In this document: piece after piece, positions 28,781 to 39,064 of the stretch
How positions within the stretch are numbered: the stretch's first letter is position 1
Layout of the letters: each line of letters opens with the position of its first letter
Assembly (NCBI RefSeq): GCF_015234305.1
Contig: NZ_JADGMI010000002.1
Location: 372,001-436,000, forward strand
Source: Superficieibacter sp. 1612_C1
Lineage (GTDB): Bacteria > Pseudomonadota > Gammaproteobacteria > Enterobacterales > Enterobacteriaceae
Direction of reading: 5' to 3'
DNA: 64,000 bases
The notes under the pieces: model-generated
What the model was told of the DNA's origin: nothing
What the model saw: the letters and a program-made list of their open reading frames with translations, nothing else
Database searches by the model: none
Translations under genes and position numbers: made by a program

Positions 28781-30814
28781 TTATTTCACCTGCTGGCCTG
28801 GTTTTGCGCCGTCATCCGGGCTTAACAGGAAGATATCTTTTCCGCCGGGGCCCGCGGCCATCACCATGCCTTCAGACACGCCAAAGCGCATTTTACGCGG
28901 CGCGAGGTTGGCGACCATTACCGTCAGACGGCCAATCAGCACCTGCGGGTCCGGGTACGCGGAGCGGATGCCGGAGAACACGTTACGTTTCTCACCGCCC
29001 AGATCCAGCGTCAGACGCAGCAGCTTGTCAGAGCCTTCAACAAACCCGGCGTTTTCAATCAGCGCCACGCGCAGGTCGATTTTCGCGAAGTCATCAAACG
29101 TAATGGTTTCCTGAATCGGGTCATCCGCCAGCGGGCCCGATACCGGAGCCGCCATCGCTTTCACTTCTTCTTTAGACGCCTCTACCAGTGCGTCAACCTG
29201 TTTCATGTCGATACGGTTATACAGCGCTTTAAAGGTGTTGACCTTATGGCTCAACAGCGGTTGCTGAATAGCGTCCCACTCCAGGGTAGTATTCAGGAAG
29301 GCTTCTGCACGTTCGGCAAGCGTTGGGATCACCGGCTTGAGGTACGTCATCAGTACGCGGAACAGGTTGATACCCATTGAGCAGATTGCCTGCAACTCCG
29401 CATCCTGACCCTCCTGTTTCGCCACGACCCACGGTGCTTTTTCATCGACATAGCGGTTGGCAACATCGGCCAGGGCCATAATCTCACGCACGGCTTTACC
29501 AAATTCGCGGCTTTCCCAGGCTTCACCAATCACCGTCGCGGCATCGGTAAAGGTCTTGTAGAGCGCCGGATCGGCAAGCTCAGATGCCAGCACGCCGTCA
29601 AAACGTTTAGCAATAAAGCCTGCGTTGCGTGAGGCCAGGTTGACCACCTTGTTAACGATATCCGCGTTAACGCGCTGCACGAAATCTTCGAGGTTCAGGT
29701 CAATATCATCAATGCGCGAGGAGAGCTTGGCGGTGTAGTAATAGCGCAGGCTGTCGGCATCAAAGTGGTTCAGCCAGGTGCTCGCCTTAATAAAGGTGCC
29801 GCGCGATTTGGACATCTTCGCGCCGTTTACCGTGACGTAGCCGTGCACGAACAGGTTCGTCGGCTTGCGGAAGTTGCTGCCTTCCAGCATCGCCGGCCAG
29901 AACAGGCTGTGGAAGTAGACAATGTCTTTGCCGATGAAATGATACAGCTCGGCAGCGGAATCTTTCTTCCAGTATTCGTCAAAACTGGTCGTGTCGCCGC
30001 GCTTGTCGCACAGGTTCTTAAAGGAACCCATGTAGCCAATCGGCGCATCCAGCCAGACGTAGAAATATTTGCCCGGCGCGTTCGGGATTTCAAAACCGAA
30101 GTACGGCGCATCGCGGGAAATATCCCACTGTTGCAGGCCGGACTCAAACCACTCCTGCATTTTGTTCGCCACCTGCTCCTGCAATGCGCCGCTGCGGGTC
30201 CATGCCTGCAACATTTCACTGAAGGAGGGCAGGTCGAAGAAGAAGTGCTCAGAATCACGCATCACCGGCGTCGCGCCAGAGACCACGGATTTCGGCTCGA
30301 TCAGCTCGGTCGGGCTATAGGTTGCGCCGCACACTTCGCAGTTATCGCCATACTGATCCGCAGATTTACATTTCGGACAGGTGCCTTTTACAAAACGGTC
30401 CGGCAGGAACATGCCTTTTTCCGGATCGTAAAGTTGAGAGATGGTGCGGTTTTTAATAAAACCGTTCTCTTTCAGACGACCATAGATAAGCTCCGACAGT
30501 TCACGGTTCTCATCACTGTGCGTGGAGTGATAGTTATCGTAGCTGATGTCGAAGCCCGCGAAATCGGTCTGATGCTCCTGACTCATTTCGGTAATCATCT
30601 GCTCAGGGGTGATACCTAACTGCTGCGCTTTCAGCATGATCGGCGTCCCGTGCGCATCGTCCGCGCAGATGAAGTTTACCTGATGGCCGCGCATTCGCTG
30701 GTAACGGACCCAGACATCAGCCTGGATATGCTCCAGCATGTGGCCGAGGTGGATTGAGCCGTTGGCGTACGGCAGCGCGCACGTTACCAGAATTTTCTTC
30801 GCGACTTGAGTCAT
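28781..30814 (-). CDS. metG: Methionyl-tRNA synthetase
   Basis: 677 aa, exactly the E. coli length. It charges tRNA-Met, including the initiator. The class I signature is HLGH (22-25) in [12 protein letters not shown], and KMSKS is in [12 protein letters not shown]. The zinc knuckle has CPKC and CEVC (about 146-162). A C-terminal tRNA-binding OB domain ([15 protein letters not shown]) mediates dimerisation. The start MTQVAKK was chosen over a distant upstream in-frame Met. Confidence 0.98.
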   Translation of the reverse strand: MTQVAKKILVTCALPYANGSIHLGHMLEHIQADVWVRYQRMRGHQVNFICADDAHGTPIMLKAQQLGITPEQMITEMSQEHQTDFAGFDISYDNYHSTHSDENRELSELIYGRLKENGFIKNRTISQLYDPEKGMFLPDRFVKGTCPKCKSADQYGDNCEVCGATYSPTELIEPKSVVSGATPVMRDSEHFFFDLPSFSEMLQAWTRSGALQEQVANKMQEWFESGLQQWDISRDAPYFGFEIPNAPGKYFYVWLDAPIGYMGSFKNLCDKRGDTTSFDEYWKKDSAAELYHFIGKDIVYFHSLFWPAMLEGSNFRKPTNLFVHGYVTVNGAKMSKSRGTFIKASTWLNHFDADSLRYYYTAKLSSRIDDIDLNLEDFVQRVNADIVNKVVNLASRNAGFIAKRFDGVLASELADPALYKTFTDAATVIGEAWESREFGKAVREIMALADVANRYVDEKAPWVVAKQEGQDAELQAICSMGINLFRVLMTYLKPVIPTLAERAEAFLNTTLEWDAIQQPLLSHKVNTFKALYNRIDMKQVDALVEASKEEVKAMAAPVSGPLADDPIQETITFDDFAKIDLRVALIENAGFVEGSDKLLRLTLDLGGEKRNVFSGIRSAYPDPQVLIGRLTVMVANLAPRKMRFGVSEGMVMAAGPGGKDIFLLSPDDGAKPGQQVK

Positions 30815-30978
30815 AGTGGGTATTACTTCTTTGGTAATGAAAAGGGCTTTGATAGTACCAAAATGGTATTTACCGCGCCAAGTGATAAGGGCATTTATCC
30901 ACAAATGAATAATTGTCGTCTCTGAGGTAAACTGGGTAATTACACTGTCTTTTTCAGAACAACAACAGAGGAGTCGGG

Positions 30979-32088
30979 ATGAACGAACAATCCCAGGCCA
31001 AATCCCCGGAACGCTTGCGAGCAATGGTCGCCGGGACGCTGGCAAATTTTCAGCATCCCACACTGAAACACAATCTGACGACGCTGAAAGCGCTGCATCA
31101 CGTCGCCTGGCTGGATGACACCATCCACATCGAACTACAGATGCCGTTTGTCTGGACCAGCGCGTTCGAGGATCTGAAAGAGCAAACCAGCGCGGAGCTT
31201 TTACGGATCACCGGCGCGAAAGCGATTGACTGGAAGCTGTCTCATACTGTCGCCACGCTGAAACGCGTGAAGAATCAGCCGGGCGTTAACGGCGTAAAAA
31301 ATATTATTGCCGTCAGTTCCGGCAAGGGCGGGGTGGGGAAATCCTCGACGGCGGTGAATCTGGCGCTGGCGCTGGCGGCGGAAGGCGCGAAGGTCGGCCT
31401 GCTTGACGCCGATATTTATGGTCCCTCCATCCCGACAATGCTGGGCACCGAGCATCAGCGTCCAACCTCGCCGGACGGCACGCATATGACGCCGATTGTC
31501 GCGCACGGGCTGGCGACAAACTCCATTGGTTATCTGGTGACGGATGATAACGCGATGGTCTGGCGCGGGCCGATGGCCAGCAAAGCGCTAATGCAGATGC
31601 TTCAGGAGACGCTGTGGCCGGATCTGGATTATCTGGTACTGGATATGCCGCCAGGCACCGGTGACATCCAGTTGACGCTGGCGCAAAACATTCCGGTCAC
31701 CGGCGCGCTGGTGGTCACCACCCCGCAGGACATCGCTCTGATTGATGCCAAAAAAGGCATTGTGATGTTTGAGAAAGTGGAAGTGCCGGTACTGGGGATT
31801 GTCGAAAACATGAGTATGCATGTGTGCAGCAACTGCGGGCACCATGAACCTATTTTCGGCACAGGCGGCGCAGAGAAGCTGGCAGAGCAGTATCATACGC
31901 AACTGCTGGGACAAATGCCGCTGCATATCAGCCTGCGCGAAGATCTCGACCACGGCACGCCAACGGTTATTCATCGTCCTGAGAGTGAATTTACTGCTAT
32001 CTATCGCCAGCTGGCAGGGCGCGTAGCGGCGCAGCTGTACTGGCAGGGGGAAGTGATCCCCAGCGAAATCGCCTTCCGCGCAGTATAA
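30979..32088 (+). CDS. mrp: Iron-sulfur cluster carrier ATPase Mrp (ApbC)
   Basis: 369 aa. An N-terminal FSCA (DUF59) domain is followed by a ParA/MinD-like P-loop ATPase with the deviant Walker [10 protein letters not shown] (115-123). CSNCG near residue 283 supplies the two cysteines that bind a bridging Fe-S cluster. It delivers Fe-S clusters to apoproteins in the cytosol. It is divergent from metG, and GAGGAG precedes the ATG. Confidence 0.96.
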   Translation: MNEQSQAKSPERLRAMVAGTLANFQHPTLKHNLTTLKALHHVAWLDDTIHIELQMPFVWTSAFEDLKEQTSAELLRITGAKAIDWKLSHTVATLKRVKNQPGVNGVKNIIAVSSGKGGVGKSSTAVNLALALAAEGAKVGLLDADIYGPSIPTMLGTEHQRPTSPDGTHMTPIVAHGLATNSIGYLVTDDNAMVWRGPMASKALMQMLQETLWPDLDYLVLDMPPGTGDIQLTLAQNIPVTGALVVTTPQDIALIDAKKGIVMFEKVEVPVLGIVENMSMHVCSNCGHHEPIFGTGGAEKLAEQYHTQLLGQMPLHISLREDLDHGTPTVIHRPESEFTAIYRQLAGRVAAQLYWQGEVIPSEIAFRAV

Positions 32089-32123
32089 GGTTTCTGGCTG
32101 CCCTGGCGGGCAGCCATCACAAC

Positions 32124-32456
32124 TTAACGGTGATAGAAAATTTCACCGTCATAGACTTTCAATATCTTGCCTTCGGTATCGGTAATGAGCACGTAGTTAC
32201 CGCCCATATAGGTCCAGTGACTTCCGGCATCCGGCGCGGGCAGGTTACGCTGCTTCCACTGCTTGATGTTGTATTCTTCGGTACGGTAAATTTCGGGCAC
32301 CGTGTCACCGATCGTAAAATGGGTAAAATCGGCAAAAAATTCTTTCAGCTCATAGGATTGTGTGCCCTGTGCCTTCACCGCCGTTTGCGGGGCAGCGCTC
32401 ACACAGGTTGCCACGCCTAATGCAACGCCCAATAACAGTAGTTTAACTCGTTTCAT
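32124..32456 (-). CDS. rcnB: RcnB family periplasmic protein
   Basis: 110 aa with signal peptide (cut after VSA|AP) and an RcnB domain: LKEFFADFTHFTIGDTVPE, YRTEEYNIKQW, RNLPAPDAGSHWTYMGG and the end DGEIFYHR. E. coli RcnB is a periplasmic factor needed for RcnA-mediated nickel/cobalt homeostasis. Here it stands alone between mrp and the capsule operon: neither the RcnA efflux pump nor the RcnR repressor is in the window. In K-12 rcnB lies beyond yehA, so its position has shifted. It could be an RcnB paralog. Confidence 0.85.
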   Translation of the reverse strand: MKRVKLLLLGVALGVATCVSAAPQTAVKAQGTQSYELKEFFADFTHFTIGDTVPEIYRTEEYNIKQWKQRNLPAPDAGSHWTYMGGNYVLITDTEGKILKVYDGEIFYHR

Positions 32457-33162
32457 TCTTTCTCCATATCAACATTACAGGCCGTGGCCGAAGCGCAACT
32501 ACGCGTCTGGTTATACCTTAACTAAGATACCAGAGGCGCACCTAATGTGCCTGATTACTCTGCATCTTGTCAGCTTTTCGGCCTCGTCTGAATGGCCGAT
32601 TTCCCCGGATATTGTAATTGCCTTAAGATCCGTTTCGCTATTTGTCATAATTTGCGCATTAACGAAATAATATCGATAAGCTTGCAAAAAAATATATTTG
32701 TTCTACGCGCAATCTTAATAGCTTAAATTCGGCGTACTCAACGTTCTGAGCAGTCCTGAAACATTTTCATTTAACCACTCACCTGCCAGATTTAGTAGGG
32801 TTTACAAAGGATTGCCTTAAAATTGAACGGTATATTAACGCGGTTGATGTGTGTCACCTCATCCTAATTTGTTAGATTTGTCGAAACATCGTTTCTGGTT
32901 GTTGTTTTTCATGTCACTAAGACTTATCCTACCATTTCATTGAATAAAAACTCAGTTATCTAATTATAAAGATGCATGCGATCTGTCATCTTTTTCGCCT
33001 GCGTATTAGGGATGAGCTTAGTCAAATGAATTAAGCTTTGATTTAATATGGTTTTAAGATAACTGAAATAAATTCAATGAGTTAAGGCATTCACGAATGT
33101 CTTGTAAGGTATTAAATAGTGAATTGCCGGTTTCTGATTTCCGATCTGGTAGAAAGGAAGTT
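32457..33162. other. Long AT-rich intergenic region upstream of the capsule operon
   Basis: About 700 bp without a credible gene. It is richer in A+T than its neighbours and contains several TATTAA/TAATAT stretches that could serve as -10 elements. An imperfect inverted repeat, AAGGCATTC-AC-GAATGTCTT, lies at 33084-33103. It probably holds the regulated gfc promoter; I could not pin the start site. Confidence 0.5.
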
Positions 33163-33202
33163 AGTGCAGGGTGGTAGCTTTAAGCCACGGCGGTAGCCTG
33201 CC
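33163..33202 (+). promoter_or_regulatory. JUMPstart sequence with ops element
   Basis: The 40 bp at 33163-33202 follow the JUMPstart consensus of polysaccharide operons, with GGTGGTAGCTTTAAGCCA followed by the ops-like core GGCGGTAGCCTG (33189-33200). One base differs from the canonical ops GGCGGTAGCGTG. The ops element pauses RNA polymerase and recruits the antiterminator RfaH. It lies 96 bp before gfcA. Confidence 0.8.
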
Positions 33203-33297
33203 CGCTATTCAGCCCAAAAGCTGAAGGTTATGGTATGCTAATATTGCCTGGATTTCAGGCTATCAATTTTACATTCGTTGAATGATGAGGAACGTGA

Positions 33298-33546
33298 ATG
33301 AAAAAGACAATGTGTGCGGTTCTCGCAGCGTTGGCGCTGGCGGGCGTTAGCCCGGCTACGTTTGCTGCTCCGGCCACCGGGACTGAAACAACGTCCGGCG
33401 GCGCTGCAGCAGGCGCAATCGGCACCACCACTATCGTCACTGCAACTGCTGTAGCAGGTCTGGTAGCGTTAGTTGCCGTTGCGGCAAGCGATGACGACAG
33501 CTCCGGCTCTGGCGTTAACCTGACTACCACCACCACAACGCGTTAA
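33298..33546 (+). CDS. gfcA: Threonine-rich small exported protein GfcA (YmcD)
   Basis: 82 aa: signal peptide (1-23, TFA|AP), a Gly/Ala/Thr-rich segment, a hydrophobic helix (about 40-62) and a polar tail DDDSSGSG ending in a run of Thr and Arg. It fits E. coli GfcA in size, layout and position as first gene of the group 4 capsule operon. Function is unknown. It is separated from gfcB by about 250 bp containing a terminator. Confidence 0.78.
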   Translation: MKKTMCAVLAALALAGVSPATFAAPATGTETTSGGAAAGAIGTTTIVTATAVAGLVALVAVAASDDDSSGSGVNLTTTTTTR

Positions 33547-33603
33547 GCTTGAGAATTAACTGAATTTCTGTACAGTTAATTGACAGTGTGGGATGGTATA
33601 TAA

Positions 33604-33634
33604 GATGCCCGGCAGATATGATTTGCCGGGCGTC
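33604..33634 (+). other. Stem-loop after gfcA
   Basis: GATGCCCGGCA (33604-33614) pairs with TGCCGGGCGTC (33624-33634), with one G-T pair. It is followed by TTAAAAAA rather than a U-run. A stable hairpin 58 nt after the gfcA stop. Confidence 0.55.
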
Positions 33635-33734
33635 TTAAAAAAGTAAATAATACCCACATAAAACTATTTTTATTGCTAATTATGTATAAGGCTGGAAACC
33701 CTCTTTTGGGGTCTTCTGGCGAATAAGTGCGTGC

Positions 33735-33763
33735 AAATAACCGCTCCTCCGGGGTTATTTTTT
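33735..33763 (+). terminator. Intrinsic terminator between gfcA and gfcB
   Basis: AAATAACC (33735-33742) pairs with GGTTATTT (33753-33760). The stem runs into a six-base T-run (33758-33763) only 30 bp before the gfcB start. With the upstream ops element it suggests that gfcB-etk expression needs antitermination. Confidence 0.75.
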
Positions 33764-33793
33764 GTATTAACACATTGTGAAAGGGATCCTCTG

Positions 33794-34441
33794 GTGCGCA
33801 TACTCCTCTTCATCCTGGCCTGTCTGCTGATGCAGGGCTGCACCCACAGCCAGCAAAGCATTGTTGATACCCTGGATTCGACCTTCTTCGGCGCGAAGGA
33901 CGTTACCGTTTCTAACCAGCAAATTGAATCTCTGCCTTATAACACCATGTATCTGCGCATTAACGATGGTCAGCGCATTTTTGTGGTACTGGGTTATCTT
34001 GAGAACGGCCAGCGTAAATGGCTGACGCAAGATAAAGCGATGCTGGTGACGAAAAGCGGTCGGTTAGTGAAAACCGTTAACCTGCCCGATAACCTTCTTG
34101 ATGTCAGTAATCAGCCGCAAGATCCCCTCCTCAACGCCCGACAGCTCAGAAACGGAGCCACCTGGACCAGAACTATTAGCTGGACAGAGGATCAGCGCTA
34201 CCGTTCTGCGACCGTGGTCTCCCGCTTTACCTCTGGCGGTGAAGACGTCCTGACCATTGCCGGTAAACGGGTTCGCTGTCTGGTATGGCATGAAACCGCC
34301 CACACGGATTCACCTTCGCGCGACTGGCAAAACACCTTCTGGGTGGACGCGGTTAGCGGGCAGGTTCGTCAGGGCCGCCAGATGTTAGGGGCAGGGGTGC
34401 TTCCTGTCGACTTCACTATCCTGAAACCAGCGACGCTATGA
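33794..34441 (+). CDS. gfcB: Group 4 capsule lipoprotein GfcB (YmcC/YjbF family)
   Basis: 215 aa. The GTG start at 33794 gives MVRILLFILACLLMQGC, a lipoprotein signal with lipidated C16. The mature part matches E. coli GfcB: LPYNTMYLRINDGQRIFVVLG and TFWVDAVSGQVRQGRQMLGAG. It is required for group 4 capsule (O-antigen capsule) production in pathogenic E. coli; its exact role is unclear. The stop overlaps the gfcC start (ATGA). Confidence 0.9.
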   Translation: MRILLFILACLLMQGCTHSQQSIVDTLDSTFFGAKDVTVSNQQIESLPYNTMYLRINDGQRIFVVLGYLENGQRKWLTQDKAMLVTKSGRLVKTVNLPDNLLDVSNQPQDPLLNARQLRNGATWTRTISWTEDQRYRSATVVSRFTSGGEDVLTIAGKRVRCLVWHETAHTDSPSRDWQNTFWVDAVSGQVRQGRQMLGAGVLPVDFTILKPATL

Positions 34442-35181
34442 AAATAAAAACATTACTCACCAGCGCTGGGATCCTGGCTCTCAGTTGCCCTGTCTGGGCA
34501 GATAGCCAGGTCACGGTTCACGCGCTCACTTCTGGTAAAACGCTGACCATTGAACATGCACAGAGGCTGTCACAGGTCGTCACTGTGTCTAACCTGCCTG
34601 CCGGGATTTGGTGGCAGGGCGCGGTGATTTCTGAACCGCAGGCCACGGCAGTGATTCAGCAGCAGTATCAGCAGACGCTACAACAGCTTAATGCCTGGGC
34701 CGCGACGGAAAGCGTGGACCAGGCTGCCAGCATTCGCACCGTCATTCAGCAGCTTCAGGCCATTAAGGTGACTGGGCGTCAATTTGTTCCCCTCGACCCG
34801 GATCGGGTGCGCACCCGCGATGAAAACAATCCTCGCCTTGAAGGGCGTTATTCGCTCTGGCTTCCCGCGCGTCCGACCACGGTGACGCTATTAGGCGCGA
34901 TTGAAGGCACCGGCAAAATCAGCTGGCAGGTGGGGCGAAGCGTGCGCGATTATCTGGCGGGACGCGAACGGCTGACCGGCGCGGATCGCAATATCGCGGT
35001 GGTGATCCACCCGGATGGCAGCGTTCAGCAAGCGCCGGTCGCGTACTGGAATCATCGTCACGTTGAACCTGAGCCGGGCAGTATTATCTGGGTGGGATTC
35101 TCCTCATGGGCTACGCCTGGAGAATTCGAAAAAATAAATCAACAAATTGTCTCTGTTCTGACACACCGGATACCTGACTGA
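34438..35181 (+). CDS. gfcC: Group 4 capsule periplasmic protein GfcC (YmcB)
   Basis: 247 aa with signal peptide (1-21, VWA|DS). GfcC proteins carry two beta-grasp domains related to the SLBB domains of Wza, plus a C-terminal amphipathic helix. [20 protein letters not shown] and an aromatic-rich end ([13 protein letters not shown]) are visible. It is thought to assist assembly or export of the capsule at the outer membrane. It overlaps both neighbours. Confidence 0.9.
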   Translation: MKIKTLLTSAGILALSCPVWADSQVTVHALTSGKTLTIEHAQRLSQVVTVSNLPAGIWWQGAVISEPQATAVIQQQYQQTLQQLNAWAATESVDQAASIRTVIQQLQAIKVTGRQFVPLDPDRVRTRDENNPRLEGRYSLWLPARPTTVTLLGAIEGTGKISWQVGRSVRDYLAGRERLTGADRNIAVVIHPDGSVQQAPVAYWNHRHVEPEPGSIIWVGFSSWATPGEFEKINQQIVSVLTHRIPD

Positions 35182-37274
35182 TGAATAAAAAATATCTGGT
35201 CAGCCTGCTGGCCATCGCCGTATCCAGCGCCTGTCATGCCAATGTGCTGACGTATCCGGACCCGATTGGGCCATCGCAGTCTGATTTTGGCGGCACCGGG
35301 CTGATGCAGACTCCGAATGCACGTATTGCCAAAGAAGGCGAATTCAGCGTCAACTACCGCGATAACGATCAATACCGCTTCTACTCAACGTCGATCGCGC
35401 TTTTCCCCTGGCTGGAAGGCACCATACGCTATACCGACGTACGTACCCGTAAGTACAGCCAGAATGAAGACTTCAGCGGCGATCAAACCTATAAAGACAA
35501 ATCCTTCGATTTTAAAGTGCGCTTGTGGGAAGAAGGTTTTTGGTTGCCTGAGACGTCATTTGGTAAACGTGATATCTCAGGAACCGGCTTATTTGACGGC
35601 GAATATCTGGTTGCCAGTAAGATGGCGGGACCGTTTGATTTTTCACTAGGCATCGGCTGGGGTTACAACGGTAACAGCGGCAATATTTCTAACCCTTTTT
35701 GCCGTGCCAGCGACAAATATTGCACCCGTGCAGAATCCCATGATGCGGGCGATATCAGTTTTACCGATCTCTTTCGTGGACCCGCAGCGATTTTTGGCGG
35801 GGTAGAGTATCAGACGCCGTGGACGCCGCTGCGCCTGAAGCTGGAATATGATGGCAACGATTATCAGGATGATTTTGCCGGTAAGCTTGACCAGCGCAGC
35901 CACTTTAACGTAGGGGCGATTTATCGCGCCGCGGACTGGGCAGATGTCAATCTCAGCTATGAGCGTGGCAATACCCTGATGTTTGGCTTTACCCTGCGCA
36001 CCAATTTCAACGATCTGAAACCGTCGCAGCGGGATAATCCAAAACCGGCTTATCAGCCCGCGCCGCCGACCAGTAACCTGCAATACACCACCGCGGCGAG
36101 CGCGTTAACCCAGCTGAAATACAACGCTGGTTTTGACGAGCCAGAAATTCTCCAGCGCGGGAATACGCTGTATATGACTGGCGTGCAGTACCGCTATCGC
36201 GATACCCGTGAAGGCGTCGACCGTGCGAACCGTATTCTGATGAATAACTTACCGGCGGGCGTCGATACTATCAGCGTGACCCAGAAATCGCAGCATCTGC
36301 CGCAGGTCACCACCGAAACCAGCGTTGCCAGCCTGCGTAAACAGCTTGAAGGTTACCCGCTGGGGCATGAAGAGACGCTGCAACAGCGCCGTATTAATCC
36401 GGTTGATACCGATGCGCTGGGACGCGGTTATCGCATCCGTCCGGACCGCTTCGGCTACTCCATTTCGCCGGTGCTCAGCCAGTCTCTCGGCGGGCCGGAA
36501 AACTTCTATATGTTCCAGATTGGCGTGATGGGCAGTGCTAACTACTGGCTGACCGATCACTGGTTGGTGGACGGCGGCGTCTTTGCCAACGTCTATAACA
36601 ACTATGATAAGTTCAAAACAACAGATTCTCCCCGCGATTCAAATCTACCGCCGGTACGTACCCACATCCGCGATTACGTTGAAAATGACGTCTACGTCAA
36701 CAACCTGCAAAGCAACTATGTGCGCTATTTGGGTAACGGTTTCTACGGCCAGGTGTACGGCGGCTATCTGGAAACCATGTACGGTGGTGCCGGTGCAGAA
36801 GTGCTCTATCGTCCGCTGGACAGCAACTGGGCGGTGGGCATTGACGGCAACTACGTCAAGCAGCGTGACTGGAACAATATGATGCGCTTTATCGATTACA
36901 AAGCGCCAACCGGTCATTTGACTGGCTACTGGACACCGCCGGTATTTGATGACGTATTGTTTAAACTCAGCCTCGGCCAGTATCTGGCGAAAGATAAAGG
37001 CGGCACCCTCGATATCTCGAAACGCTTCGACAGTGGCGTCACGGTCGGGGCTTGGGCGGCAGTCACTAACGTGTCGAAAGATGACTACGGTGAAGGCGGG
37101 TTCAGTAAAGGGTTCTATGTCTCCGTGCCGTTGGATCTAATGACCGTAACGCCAACCCGCAGCCGCGCATCAATAAGCTGGACGCCGCTGACGCGTGACG
37201 GTGGACAGATGCTTGGACGGAAATATCAACTTTATAACATGACGACGGATCGCGATGTTCCCATCGGCTATTAA
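35181..37274 (+). CDS. gfcD: Group 4 capsule outer-membrane protein GfcD (YmcA/YjbH family)
   Basis: 697 aa, close to E. coli GfcD (698). Signal peptide (1-20), then two YjbH-type (DUF940) modules rich in alternating beta-strand segments that would form an outer-membrane barrel. The start [24 protein letters not shown] is typical. The C-terminus ([23 protein letters not shown]) is also conserved. It is needed for capsule secretion; the mechanism is unknown. Confidence 0.9.
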   Translation: MNKKYLVSLLAIAVSSACHANVLTYPDPIGPSQSDFGGTGLMQTPNARIAKEGEFSVNYRDNDQYRFYSTSIALFPWLEGTIRYTDVRTRKYSQNEDFSGDQTYKDKSFDFKVRLWEEGFWLPETSFGKRDISGTGLFDGEYLVASKMAGPFDFSLGIGWGYNGNSGNISNPFCRASDKYCTRAESHDAGDISFTDLFRGPAAIFGGVEYQTPWTPLRLKLEYDGNDYQDDFAGKLDQRSHFNVGAIYRAADWADVNLSYERGNTLMFGFTLRTNFNDLKPSQRDNPKPAYQPAPPTSNLQYTTAASALTQLKYNAGFDEPEILQRGNTLYMTGVQYRYRDTREGVDRANRILMNNLPAGVDTISVTQKSQHLPQVTTETSVASLRKQLEGYPLGHEETLQQRRINPVDTDALGRGYRIRPDRFGYSISPVLSQSLGGPENFYMFQIGVMGSANYWLTDHWLVDGGVFANVYNNYDKFKTTDSPRDSNLPPVRTHIRDYVENDVYVNNLQSNYVRYLGNGFYGQVYGGYLETMYGGAGAEVLYRPLDSNWAVGIDGNYVKQRDWNNMMRFIDYKAPTGHLTGYWTPPVFDDVLFKLSLGQYLAKDKGGTLDISKRFDSGVTVGAWAAVTNVSKDDYGEGGFSKGFYVSVPLDLMTVTPTRSRASISWTPLTRDGGQMLGRKYQLYNMTTDRDVPIGY

Positions 37275-37471
37275 GCCGCATGGTTAAGAAATGCCCACCA
37301 GAGATGAAAAAACCTCACCTTTGAGAACAACGTTCATTTTAGGGCCGACATTCTGTTTTTATCTCTTCTCACGACGTGATAAAAACAATATTGATAGCGC
37401 GCGTTAATAAGATTGCCGGAAATGCAATCGGATTGACACTAAACCATTTGAACCACAGATGATTTTATATA

Positions 37472-38611
37472 ATGAAAAAGAGTATTCTTAGGGTTTCTCT
37501 CGTGGCATTGGCTGTCGGGGCGTTAGCAGGCTGTACCATCATCCCGGGGCAGGGTCTAAGCACCAGTGGAAAGGATGTTATCGATCTTCCTGACAGCGAT
37601 TATGACGTGAACAATATGGTCAATGTTTACCCTATCACGCCAGGTTTGATCGACCAGGTGCGTCCGGTAACCGTCATGTCAAAAGCCAATCCTTTCCTTG
37701 ATGAGCAGTTGAAGAGCTATCAGTATCGCATCGGTGTTGGTGATGTATTGATGGTCACCGTGTGGGATCACCCTGAACTGACGACTCCAGCAGGGCAATA
37801 TCGCAGCGCTAGCGATACCGGCAACTGGGTAAACTCTGACGGCACGATCTTTTACCCTTATGTGGGTAAATTATTAGTGGCAGGCAAGACGCTTGGCCAG
37901 GTACGTGATGAAATCACCGCCCGGCTTGATTCTGTTATCGAAAGTCCTCAGGTTGCAGTCACTATTGCATCTTTTCGCTCGCAGAAAGCCTATGTGACGG
38001 GTGAAGTAGCGAAATCGGGCCAGCAGCCGATCACCAACATTCCGCTGACCGTTATGGACGCTATCAACGCCGCAGGCGGTCTGACCCCGGATGCCGACTG
38101 GCGTAACGTAGTACTGACGCATGACGGTCACGACACCAAAATTTCGCTCTGGGCGCTGATGCAGCGCGGCGATTTAACGCAGAATAAACTACTCTATCCG
38201 GGTGACATCCTGTTTATCCCGCGCAATGACGATCTGAAAGTCTTTGTGATGGGTGAAGTGGGTAAACAAAGCACGCTCAAAATGGATCGCAGCGGCATGA
38301 CCCTGGCCGAAGCTCTGGGCAATGCGGAAGGCATGAAGCAGGATATGTCCGACGCGACCGGGATCTTTGTTATCCGCTCGCTGAAAGGCAAGCAGAATGG
38401 CAAAATTGCCAATGTCTTTCAGTTGAACGCTCAGGATGCGTCGGCGATGGTTCTGGGAACTGAATTCCAGCTTGAGCCTTACGATATTGTTTATGTAACA
38501 ACCGCGCCGCTGGTGCGCTGGAACCGTGTGATTTCACAACTGGTACCAACCATCACCGGTGTTCATGACCTGACGGAAACCGCTCGTTATATCGAAAGAT
38601 GGCCAAATTAA
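37472..38611 (+). CDS. gfcE: Group 4 capsule outer-membrane exporter GfcE (Wza homolog)
   Basis: 379 aa, the length of Wza. Lipoprotein signal with lipobox LAGC (C21). A PES domain ([20 protein letters not shown]) and SLBB repeats ([30 protein letters not shown]) follow, with a C-terminal amphipathic helix ([20 protein letters not shown]) that forms the pore. The octameric channel exports polysaccharide across the outer membrane. It follows gfcD after 197 bp that contain no clear terminator, and overlaps etp by 13 bp. Confidence 0.93.
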   Translation: MKKSILRVSLVALAVGALAGCTIIPGQGLSTSGKDVIDLPDSDYDVNNMVNVYPITPGLIDQVRPVTVMSKANPFLDEQLKSYQYRIGVGDVLMVTVWDHPELTTPAGQYRSASDTGNWVNSDGTIFYPYVGKLLVAGKTLGQVRDEITARLDSVIESPQVAVTIASFRSQKAYVTGEVAKSGQQPITNIPLTVMDAINAAGGLTPDADWRNVVLTHDGHDTKISLWALMQRGDLTQNKLLYPGDILFIPRNDDLKVFVMGEVGKQSTLKMDRSGMTLAEALGNAEGMKQDMSDATGIFVIRSLKGKQNGKIANVFQLNAQDASAMVLGTEFQLEPYDIVYVTTAPLVRWNRVISQLVPTITGVHDLTETARYIERWPN

Positions 38612-39045
38612 TGTTTAGCTCTATCCTGGTGATTTGTACCGGAAATATTTGCCGTTCCCCTACCGGGGAACGGCTGTTGCGGCATACGCTTCCTGAGATG
38701 AAAGTCGATTCAGCAGGCACCTTTGGCCTTAGCGGTCAGCCTGCCGATGCCACAGCAATGGAAGTGGCTGCGGCGCACGGCGTCTCACTGGACGGGCATA
38801 TCGCACGCAAGCTTACCCCAGCCATGGCGCGCGATTACGATCTTATCCTGGTCATGGAACCTGCCCATATCGAGCAGGTAACAGCCATCGCGCCGGAGGT
38901 AAGAGGTAAAACCATGCTCTTTGGTCAATGGGCGGGTAAAAAGGAAATTCCTGACCCCTACCGCAAAAGCCATGAGGCCTTTGAACACGTTTACGGACTG
39001 CTTGAGCAGGCCAGTAAAGAATGGGCTGTCAGGCTCGGAAAATAA
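38599..39045 (+). CDS. etp: Low-molecular-weight protein-tyrosine phosphatase Etp (Wzb homolog)
   Basis: 148 aa, the E. coli length. The P-loop CTGNICRS contains the nucleophile C13 and R19. The general acid is D119 in the DPYRKS motif. It dephosphorylates the tyrosine kinase Etk and thereby controls capsule export. ATG 38599 overlaps the end of gfcE. Confidence 0.95.
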   Translation: MAKLMFSSILVICTGNICRSPTGERLLRHTLPEMKVDSAGTFGLSGQPADATAMEVAAAHGVSLDGHIARKLTPAMARDYDLILVMEPAHIEQVTAIAPEVRGKTMLFGQWAGKKEIPDPYRKSHEAFEHVYGLLEQASKEWAVRLGK

Positions 39046-39064
39046 AACGGGATAAATATTCGTT

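Noticed and set aside
29765-30619. 284-codon open frame on the + strand
   Set aside because: Antisense to metG, no domain and no start signal.
33576-33861. Short minus-strand frames between gfcA and gfcB
   Set aside because: They overlap the hairpin and terminator and the gfcB signal peptide, with no ribosome-binding site.
37432-37470. TTGACA and TATAAT before gfcE as a promoter
   Set aside because: The two boxes are 27 bp apart, too far for sigma-70, so no internal promoter is claimed.
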